From Astragalus membranaceus (lineage: Eukaryota > Streptophyta > Magnoliopsida > Fabales > Fabaceae), in contig CM076849.1 in NCBI GenBank assembly GCA_039519185.1, positions 105,356,077 through 105,420,076 on the forward strand: a DNA stretch of 64,000 nt. Reading direction: 5' to 3'. The notes beneath the pieces are model-generated. The model worked only from the letters and a program-made list of their open reading frames with translations. It was not told the origin of the DNA and made no database searches. Position numbers and translations under genes: made by a program. Each line of letters begins with the position of its first letter. Within the stretch, counting starts at the first letter, position 1. Shown here piece by piece: positions 55,724 to 64,000 of this stretch.

Positions 55724-56269
55724 AGGGATTTTTTCGTTTTTTTAAACTTCCATTTAACTGACTTGATTCAAATAGGTGAGAAAGTATTTAATAGTGATGT
55801 ATTAGCATATGATTGATAAATAATAAAAGGGGTTAGAATGATAGTGAAATTTCTAGAGTCGGTGTGATAAATTTGTTCTTTATGTAGATGTGATAAATAA
55901 TAACAAGTATGCGCAGGATCTATGAATAGGTTATGCACGTAAGAATGATTTGTTTAAATTAAATTGTAAGTTATATGTAGACTTGATAATGCGTTTTTTA
56001 TTAAATATTGCTTATATAAAACTTATATGTTTTAGCCATTTTGTTTTGTTTTGATTTTTAAGTTCCAATTCAAGTCTGATAAACTATTCTTTAGTTGATA
56101 TGATATTTGGTTTTATGTGCTTCATAATTGTTCCAATTTTAATTGTCACCAGAATTAATTCAAGTGATCACTTACTCCATGGCTTTAATGATGAATAAAC
56201 TGAGGTGCTGATAAATATGCATGATATTTTTAGTTATTAATTCATTGTTGTTTCAATTCCTACTGCTTT
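55724..56269. other. Possible host DNA between elements H and G
   Basis: AT-rich, no ORF and no repeat signature. It is the continuation of 49068 across element H and looks like intron or intergenic sequence. Confidence 0.4.
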
Positions 56270-57650
56270 TGTAACATCCCTAATTTTTAAAGACTCGAAC
56301 TATGAAGCCTAAGACCGATTTAATTATTTGTGGGAATAATTGGTCGTGTCTCGGCAAAGATTAGTCGAGGAAATTGTCAAAGTCATTCTTATTCTCTATT
56401 AAATTGTGGCTTAGTCATAGTTTCAATGAAATGGAAGCTGAAGGGTAAAATGGTCATTTCACCAAATATCGTTGGATCAATCTAGTAAGAGGTCATGACT
56501 ATATTTTTTTTTTGAGATTACGGTCATGACTATATTTGTTAGTCAACCCAAATGATTTAACTAATCCAATGGCTAATGATGGGAGAATATGCATTATTGA
56601 TTGAGATTTAAGTTTGAGTGAGATTTAGTGAGCAAGGGGTAGTATGGTCTTTTTGCCTCATTTCTTTTTAACTTCAGCCCATTATAACTGAAACACACAC
56701 ACCCTTAAGAGAATTATTCCAGAAATTTAGAAAGGAAAGAAAGCTCCAAGAGAGAGAGGGAGAACTGTGAGGGAGAAGAGGAGAGAAAGAATGAGAGATT
56801 TCTCTCAAACCCTTCAATGCATGTGAGTGATCTTACCTTCATTCCTCCCCATTTTTGATTCTCTTTCCAGCTGTACTGACTTCAGCCACTCAACCTTCTT
56901 CCTTCTTCATCTACCATTTCTGAACCTAGGAGCTCCACTTGACCAACAATGGAGATTCTAAGCCCCTTTGAGTTGCATGATCAAGTGAAAAAGCTAGAGT
57001 GGGTTGGAGCGGAATCTTCATTGATGATTGGAGCAAGTTGGGAGAGTTTCAGTAGCTTGTTCTGTATTGGATTGTTTAGTTTAACTATTGGAGCTCAAAT
57101 TCGTGATAGCAAGTGATTGAGGATGATGATAATCAAGTCAATCAAGAATTCTGGGTGAAACCCGTATGGTATACCTTCATTGTTGTCATCGTATCTCACT
57201 GCACACAACTCCGATGATCGTAATTCTTGTCCCTCTGGAAAGTTGACAAAAAGATCTTCATTTTGGGCACAAGAACCGTATGATTTAATGGAGAAATGAA
57301 GGAGATATCATGTCCCCAAGTTTCGGATTCAGAATCAAGCACTGTCCTGGACCAGTCATCTTGTTTTGGTGATATCCCCCAAACCACTGCATGCATGCGT
57401 GTGAATCCTTGACCATTTGAAAGTAGACGAATTTATCTTCACAATGGGCACTGATTTGCGTATATTTGATCACGGATTGACCAAGTTATGCTTACTGCAA
57501 AACTGGATCCTGATGCTGGGAAATGGAAATTTGAAGCTAGTATGCCCGCTCGTCAAAATTGAGTTCGGTTCGTCATAATTCTCGAGGGTCGTCAACTCAA
57601 GTACTGGAAGAGTGTTCAGTAGAAAGAATTTGATCGAGTTACTGGTTGTG

Positions 57651-58577
57651 TGATGACAACCTACGGTGGATGCCCTTGACATGAACAAAATCAAGTCCTA
57701 GATGGAAAAGTGAGCGTTGCTGGAAATTTTGTTTAGATTGGAAATGGCATGTATGTCTTATTTTTGCTATATCTAAAGATCCAGAAGTCCGATTGACGCG
57801 TTTCTTGATTTGTTGGAAAGATAAGAAAGATTTCTACAAGTTTTGCTGCGATCATTATTTCATATTCAGCAACTATTGTGGTAAAAAAAGGGATGGAAGT
57901 TGACAACGAATTTTGATACAAGCAATTAAAATAAGGAGTTGCAAATTCAAGCAAAGGAATGAATATGAGAGAGAGGGTGACATCAATCATTCAAATTGCT
58001 ATTTATTTCAGCATTTGAAACCACCTATCAATCATTGTTTATTTTTGTAACTGTTTCTTGCATTATTTCAATTTATTTCTGCCTAGGCAATAATGTTAGA
58101 TTAATTGGCTGAAGTTATAGAATGCTAAAGGGTCTCTTCTTTACTTTGTAATCAACAATGTGTCTTCCTACCTACATATAGGGGCACACTCTATGAAATA
58201 AACAACAAGAATTTTAGCCAAAAATCACTTTGTGTGAAATTGAGAGCTTTTGCTCTTTGGTTCTGGATTGAACCATTATCTGATCTTATCAAGAAACCAG
58301 GTTTCTTGTGGCGATCCTCACTCATAGGCTTATCCTAGTCTTGGATTAGACAAGGTGGTGCCCCTTTCCTTTCATTCCATTTCTTTCACCAAATTCCCAA
58401 CAATTAATAACTAGTTTGAGCATAAGTGCCATTCTACAAAGACCACGAAATTTTCAAGTTTCCTTTCCCATTTTCTTCCATCATAAACCCAAAAATACAA
58501 AAAAATAAGAAACAACTAGACTTCCTATTGAAAAAAAAAAAAAGAAATGGCCAAATTCCACAACGAGGCGGTTATCA
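57651..58577 (+). repeat. 5' LTR of element F
   Basis: 927 bp. Contains a plausible 3' R/U5 end with an A run (58532-58545) shortly before TGGCCAAATTCCACAACGAG. Matches 59789-60604 joined to 63404-63512. Confidence 0.92.
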
Positions 58578-58668
58578 TTTGGTAATCAGAGCAAGGTTCG
58601 ATTTGGACCTTTGGTCAAGCAATTTCTGGTTTTGTGTACCATTTTTATTGCTTGAGTTCTTAAAGAAA

Positions 58669-59238
58669 ATGAATGAAGAAAAAATTCCTAGCGGTGAACT
58701 ACTCTCGGTGAGGAGTTTGTTGGAAAATTTTGTGAAGGAGGATAATACAACTCAAAGAGAGAATATCTTTCAATCAAGATGCCTCATACAAGGAAATGTA
58801 TGTTCCCTTATTATTGATGGTGGAAGTTGTACCAATTTTGCCAGCACAAGGTTAGTTTCCAAACTCCAACTAGAGATTAAACCACATCCCAAACCATATA
58901 AGCTTCAATGGCTTGTTAATGATATTGAGATGATTGTTGATGCACAAGTAGAAATTTCTTTTTCAATTGGTAAATATGAGGATGTGGCTGTTTGTGATGT
59001 AGTTCCTATGGAGGTTACCCATCTCTTGTTGGGAAGGCCTTGGCAATTTAATAAAAATGCCAATCATGAAGGGTGTACCAACAAGTATTATTTTGTTCAT
59101 CATGGAAAACGTATTGTATTGGCTCCTTTGAGTCCAAGTGAGGTGAGAGATGATCAAAAAAAATTGAGAGAAAAGATTAAAAAAAGAAAAAGAAACAGAA
59201 AAAGAAAAAGAAATAGAGTGAAAAGAAATAGGAATTGA
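58669..59238 (+). pseudogene. Retroviral-type aspartic protease fragment of element F
   Basis: ATG 58669 (MNEEKIPSGELLSV) opens a short lead followed by GNVCSLIIDGGSCTNFASTR, with the active site as DGG, the form seen in many plant Ty3/gypsy proteases. Then come YKLQWLVNDIEMIVDAQVEI, CDVVPMEVTHLLLGRPWQFN (containing L-L-G-R-P-W) and HHGKRIVLAPLSPSEV, the standard tail. It ends in a Lys/Arg-rich stretch made by an A-rich repeat and stops at 59236-59238. A different frame (59235-59788) continues with no recognisable domain (ILKIACDEFFRLVFDPGG near its end), so a frameshift in the A-rich tract is likely. Reverse transcriptase should follow but is deleted. Confidence 0.82.
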
Positions 59239-59788
59239 GAGAAAAAGAAATAGAGGATAAAGATGTTGTTATAGAATATTGTTATAATCCTAACATTTTT
59301 CCTGATTTTGATGATATTAATATTAAGAAGGTTGTGGATGACATTCCAAAAGAAGAACCTTGCAAGAAGACAAATCCACAAGTGCTTCGAGAGGAACAAT
59401 GTAGTGCTTCCATTGAATTTCAAGAGAAAGACATTGGGAAGTCATGGCATACTACTATACTAATACCTTCTTCTAAATTGGTTTGTGTGGTCAAGTATTG
59501 GGATTATTCTAATATTCAATTGCCTAACATTTCTTCTTTATGTCATGAAGATAACAAAGTGAAAGAAGGAGAATATACTTCACGAGTGGAGAAAAATTAT
59601 GAGTTTCAGAAAAATAATTATTATGTCCAAGAAACTCGTGAGGTAGTAAATCACTCAAATCCTTCCAAAGCACCTGGAAATTTCCCCATTTTGAAAATTG
59701 CATGTGATGAGTTCTTTAGACTTGTTTTTGACCCTGGAGGTATTGGAGCTAGAAATTCGAGGTCGAATTCTCTCGAAGACGGAGAGAA
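59239..59788 (+). pseudogene. Unidentified remnant frame and PPT region of element F
   Basis: Open in one frame almost to the 3' LTR, without a domain I know. Two inverted repeats precede the LTR: AATTCGA/TCGAATT (59754-59760, 59763-59769) and ATTCTCTC/GAGAGAAT (59767-59774, 59782-59789). The latter pairs with the PPT itself. Confidence 0.55.
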
Positions 59789-60604
59789 TGATGACAACCT
59801 ACGGTGGATGCCCTTGACATGAACAAAATCAAGTCCTAGATGGAAAAGTGTGCGTTGCTGGAAATTTTGTTTAGATTGGAAATGGCATGTATGTCTTATT
59901 TTTGCTATATCTAAAGATCCAGAAGTCCGATTGACGCGTTTCTTGATTCGTTGGAAAGATAAGAAATATTTCTACAAGTCTTGCTGCGATCATTATTTCA
60001 TATTCAGCAACTATTGTGGTAAAAAAAGGGATGGAAGTTGACAACGAATTTTGATACAAGCAATTAAAATAAGGAGTTGCAAATTCAAGCAAAGGAATGA
60101 ATATGAGAGAGAGGGTGACATCAATCATTCAAATTGCTATTTATTTCAGCATTTGAAACCACCTATCAATCATTGTTTATTTTTGTAACCATTTCTTGCA
60201 TTATTTCAATTTATTTCAGCCTAGGCAATAATGTTAGATTAATTGGCTGAAGTTATAGAATGCTAAAGGGTCTCTTCTTTACTTTGTAATCAACAATGTG
60301 TCTTCCTACCTACATATAGGGGCACACTCTATGAAATAAACAACAAGAATTTTAGCCAAAAATCACTTTGTGTGAAATTGAGAGCTTTTGCTCTTTGGTT
60401 CTGGATTGAACCATTATCTGATCTTATCAAGAAACCAGGTTTCTTGTGGCGATCCTCACTCATAGGCTTATCCTAGTCTTGGATTAGACAAGGTGGTGCC
60501 CCTTTCCTTTCATTCCATTTCTTTCACCAAATTCACAACAATTAATAACTAATTTGAGCATAAGTGCCATTCTACAAAGACCACGAAATTTTCAAGTTTC
60601 CTTT

Positions 60605-63398
60605 TGTAACACCCCTTTTCTAATAACCTTATTATTTAAAAAAATCAGAGTTTCTTGTTTTTTTTTTGAAAACAATCTAAGCGAGTGCTACACTTACTCC
60701 ATTAAATCAACAACTTCAATTTTCACAGTTCGGCTAAAAGCCACAAGATACATAGCACCATGAAAATACCGTTTAGTTCGCATCAACCAAATTCCATCAC
60801 TACCGCAGCGGAATAATAACAAGTTCGAAAACAAAACCAATACAGCATCAATAATAGTCTAACAGCATAAAGACAATAACACATAAGCATAATACGCCCC
60901 CTCCCCGGTGCTACATATCAGAGCATGACACTTCCTACCAGACGAAGGCATAAGGGTAACCTTCACTCGTTATTACCTGCACGTTGCCGACATAAGAAGC
61001 AACATAAAAGCAGTAGGGTGAGTCTCTTTTCATAATTAATAACATATGGAATAAGCATTGCATAGGAAAGGTAACTAGGCACACCGATTCACAACAAAGG
61101 TAGCAACCACATCACAATTACAATCTCCCAACAACAATGCAAAAGGTATGATTATGCGTGAAATGCAACCCAAACTCCACGGGCACATGCATGTCGGATC
61201 CGTCACCAAATACAAATAGGCCGTAGCCTCTGCTCATCAAATAAAATTAGGCCGAAGCCTCTGCTCACCAATAATGCACATGTTTCATGAGATGCTATGG
61301 AAATGCACCACAACACACCACACAACTCATCAATTCACCATTTAATCAACTCACCATTTTATTCATATTCTCACCATTGTATTAATCAGCTCACCAATTA
61401 AAATTAGGCCGAAGCCTCTGCTCACCAATTAAAATTAGGCCGAAGCCTCTGCTCACCAATCAAACCATAATACACTCACCAACTCAACCCACCACTCACA
61501 CCAACACCAATTTCAATTAGGCCAATTTAGGATTTGACACGACATAGGGAAAATGAATAAAAATTGAAATTAGACACCTAGAACAACTTCAGTCCAGAAC
61601 CACCAGTAAATTAACTCATTTTTGCATAAAACCAGAATGTTTGGATAGACACCGAAATTAGCTTCGAAACGCATTTTGAACCGTTAAATTTGGATAACCG
61701 AGTCAAAAGTTACGTTAAAAACAAAACCGGAAAAATACTTAGACATTCTGGAAACTGGCGCCCAGGCGCTGGGCGCCCAGGAGCAACACAGGACTTGGCG
61801 CATGGCACTGGCGCCCAGGAACAGCAACACGCGCATAGGCGCTGGCGCCCAGGAACAGCAACACGCGCATAGGCGCTGGCGCCCAGGAAACTGGCGCAGG
61901 AACTGGCGCAGGGGAACACGGCGCCCAGGCACTAGGCGCCTAAGGCCAACACGCAAGAAAACTCATTTTACTTCGAAATTGATTTTGTACGAGCCAAATA
62001 CTCAGAATATGAGAACCCAACAAAATTTTTGGCAAAAAGTGACACGCACCTTTGGCGCCCATGGACTAGGCGCCTAAGGCCAGGACGGAATACAACTCCT
62101 ATGACTCCAAAAATTGTTTTACACGAGCCATTTATTTAATGTATGAGAACCCAAAAATAATTTTGAGAAAATAATCAACACAACAGTGGCGCCCTTGGCG
62201 CCCATGGCCAAGGCGCCTAGCGCCAAAACTGGCAACACAGTGAGACAGGCACAGGGAACAACAGGCGCAGGGCGCCTAGCGCCCAGATACAGAACTGGCG
62301 CAGGAACACCCAAAACTGGCGCAGAGCACATGGCGCCCATGCACTAGGCGCCTAGTGAAAACACGCAACACAACTATTTTGGTGACCAAAATCATTTTGC
62401 ACGAGCTATTTTACTTGAATATGAAAACCAGAAACCAAATTTTGCAAAACAATCACCAGAACATTGGGGCCCTTGGCGCCCATGACACAAGGCGCCTAGC
62501 GCCAAAACAGCAACACAGTGGCACAGAACTGGAAAACGGGAGCAGGCCACAATGGCTGGGCGCCTGGTACCCATGACTGAGACACAGAAAAACAGCAACA
62601 AGGCATATGGCGCCCAAGGCGCCTAGGAGCTTCCAAAATCAAAATTCTTCAAATTCAAACACCAAATTAAATTCACCAAACACCCGATCATACATATATA
62701 ATTTAATTATCACCGTGAACCTCAATTCTCACTAAACAAACACCAACAAATCATATACTCAAACATGTGACATACAATTCACTTAGCAACAATTCAAAGC
62801 ACCAATTATGCGATTTCAACATAGGAAATTCCTAATAATATATCACAACACTACAATTTAATCAACAACACAACAATTCATTCATAGAAATTATCCTAGA
62901 ACCCTAACCCTAGGCATCACTAATTCGCATAAGGTATTAAAAACAAAAAGAGGACCCCCTAACCTCTTGAAGTGGAGAACTCGCAAGGCACCCTAGAATT
63001 CACCAACACCACCAACGATCCAAGCTCTCCTCCTTTGCCCTAGTACCGCCGCGCCCTTTCTTTCTCACTCTCCTCTTCGCAAGTTTCTTCCTCTTCTCTT
63101 CTCTCCTCTCTTCGAATCCTTTTCTTTCTTTTTCACCAATGAGGCACTTGCCTCCAACCCTTACTAATTCGCCTAGGCCTAAGTCAATGGGCTTGGGCTT
63201 GGGCCAATCCTAACATCCGGAATTACCATCACCACTCCCTTCAAATTAAATAATTATTTCCATCCCAACTACGGCTCACATATAATAACACCTATAATTA
63301 TTTTATTAAGTAATAAATAATAATTATATTATTATTTCTACCACCCAATTTCATTTAATTAATTAAATAAATTAATCTATTATTTTTGGGGCGTTACA
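60605..63398 (-). mobile_element. Solo LTR E of the TGTAACA family, inside the 3' LTR of element F
   Basis: Plus-strand ends are TGTAACACCCC and GGGGCGTTACA, with a perfect CCTTT duplication (60600-60604 and 63399-63403) and no PBS, PPT or coding region inside. Like element C it appears to be in minus orientation. 61190-61460 has a repeated phrase TTAGGCC(G/A)AAGCCTCTGCTCA. The GC-rich palindrome section (61757-62640) is built on GGCGCC, where relatives have GCGCACG...CGTGCGC. 62640-63398 is AT-rich and non-coding. Confidence 0.9.
61757..62640. repeat. GGCGCC palindrome cluster in solo LTR E
   Basis: More than fifteen GGCGCC or GGCGCCCA/TAGGCGCC units, many able to fold (for example GGCGCCCAT...CTAGGCGCC), plus a 33-bp tandem repeat with CAACACGCGCATAGGCGCTG (61827 and 61860). 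Three larger units, each followed by an A/T-rich stretch with ATGAGAACCCAA or AATATGAAAACC, recur at about 62010, 62140 and 62420. Small ORFs here reflect composition. Confidence 0.8.
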
Positions 63399-63944
63399 CC
63401 TTTCCCATTTTCTTCCATCATAAACCCAAAAATACAAAAAAGTAAGAAACAACTAGACTTCCTATTGAAAAAAAAAAAGAAATGGCCAAATTCCACAACG
63501 AGGCGGTTATCATTGTGCAAGTGGGACCCATCAAGTTCAGATGTGGAGGCACTAGGAGCGTGTACGTGACTACGAGGATTGTTCGAGTGGTTACGGTCCG
63601 GTCGTCCGTGCTCCGGCGTGATTTCTCGCGAGATCGTCAACCGGGTGAGTTCTACTCACGGATAGGGATAATTTTCGTGTCTTGAAAATATATCGGGTTG
63701 AGTCATAAGGCAATTATCAATTTTCGAAAGATTTTGGAACCGAAAACCGTTTTTGAGCAATATCGCGTTTTTACGGTTTTTATTGAATTGTTGAACAATT
63801 TACGAAATTGTGATTTTAAGCTTTCACTGGAATATGGTCTGGAATGTTGTTTATTAAATCCGTTTTCAGGTTGGAGAACGATCGGAATTCGATTTGGGAG
63901 AGAAATGGAAAGCGGAATGAGAAACTAGAATTCAGTAACAGAAC

Positions 63945-63990
63945 AGGCCGCACGGGTCGTGCGCCCCTGGGCACGGACCGTGCGTCCTGT
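63945..63990. repeat. GC palindromes in LTR G
   Basis: CGCACGGGTCGTGCG and GCACGGACCGTGC, about 15 bp apart, in AT-rich context; same class as 29924-30043 and 44336-44430. Confidence 0.75.
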
Positions 63991-64000
63991 TCGGATTGGC

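Larger units (their letters stand above)
57651..63512 (+). mobile_element. Element F: deleted Ty3/gypsy retrotransposon
   Basis: LTRs of 927 bp (57651-58577) and about 925 bp (59789-63512, split by solo LTR E) begin TGATGACAACC and end GGCGGTTATCA, with a perfect TTGTG duplication (57646-57650 and 63513-63517). The PBS is TGGTAATCAGAGC (58580-58592), one base longer than the usual tRNA-iMet match, and the PPT is GGAGAGAA. The 1.2-kb interior keeps only a protease region and a second short frame; gag, reverse transcriptase and integrase are gone. LTR differences by eye are about 1 percent. Confidence 0.92.
56270..64000 (+). mobile_element. Element G: TGTAACA-family LTR, interrupted by element F, runs off the window
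   Basis: Begins TGTAACATCCCTAATTTT at 56270. After element F (57651-63512, one TSD copy to 63517) the sequence resumes and resembles the middle of the solo LTR at 28711, with GGTGAGTTCTACTCACG and CGAAAGATTTTGGAACCGAA corresponding to 29530-29730 there. It also shows the GC palindromes GCACGGGTCGTGC and GCACGGACCGTGC at 63949-63984. Its right end is outside the window, so whether it is solo or part of a full element is unknown. 56270-57650 has no gene. Confidence 0.8.

Overview
The window is repeat-rich plant nuclear DNA with no intact host gene. I read it as a eudicot, possibly a legume, but the family is only an impression. The reasons are plant-type CACTA transposons, Ty3/gypsy elements of the Tat/Ogre kind primed by tRNA-Arg, Ty1/copia elements primed by initiator tRNA-Met, a plant LINE with a DUF4283-type ORF1, and captured fragments of a spliceosomal DEAH-box helicase gene and an L-type lectin receptor kinase gene. 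Almost all of the 64 kb can be assigned to nested transposons whose ends I placed from terminal motifs, primer-binding sites (PBS), polypurine tracts (PPT) and target-site duplications (TSD).

Layout. 1-7678: the 3' part of an En/Spm (CACTA) transposon with broken transposase genes, split by a LINE (4044-6113). 7679-46060: a minus-strand LTR element (called C) with 2.8-kb LTRs. Its body is interrupted by element A (9481-34012, minus, Tat-like Ty3/gypsy) and its 5' LTR by element B2 (37006-44052, plus, same family as A). Element A itself carries K (10997-25710, a gag-only Tat-like element with 3.9-kb LTRs) and a solo LTR (28711-31095). 46097-47173: a 5' LTR of another minus-strand Tat-like element (D). 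47174-48152: a short copia remnant (L). 48153-49068 and 55724-56269: the only candidate non-transposon DNA. 49069-55718: a copia-type element (H) carrying a lectin-kinase fragment, with a gene-capturing CACTA element (I, 49201-52349) in its 5' LTR and a small copia/TRIM element (J, 54080-55177) inside. 56270 to the end: an LTR (G) of the same family as C, interrupted by a Ty3/gypsy element (F, 57651-63512), whose 3' LTR is in turn split by a solo LTR (E, 60605-63398).

How the parts relate. A and B2 share one order: LTR, tRNA-Arg PBS, gag, (protease), tandem repeats, an antisense extra ORF, GGCGCC-rich repeats, PPT, LTR. Both lack reverse transcriptase, RNase H and integrase. K keeps only gag. 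None of these elements could move without enzymes supplied in trans.

The most interesting signals are structural. (1) A stem-loop lies directly upstream of, or pairs with, the PPT in seven different elements of both superfamilies, with unrelated stem sequences. (2) A two-hairpin module in Tat-like LTRs and the K leader has stem changes that compensate each other across five different versions. (3) GC-rich palindrome clusters sit in otherwise AT-rich LTRs of the TGTAACA family.
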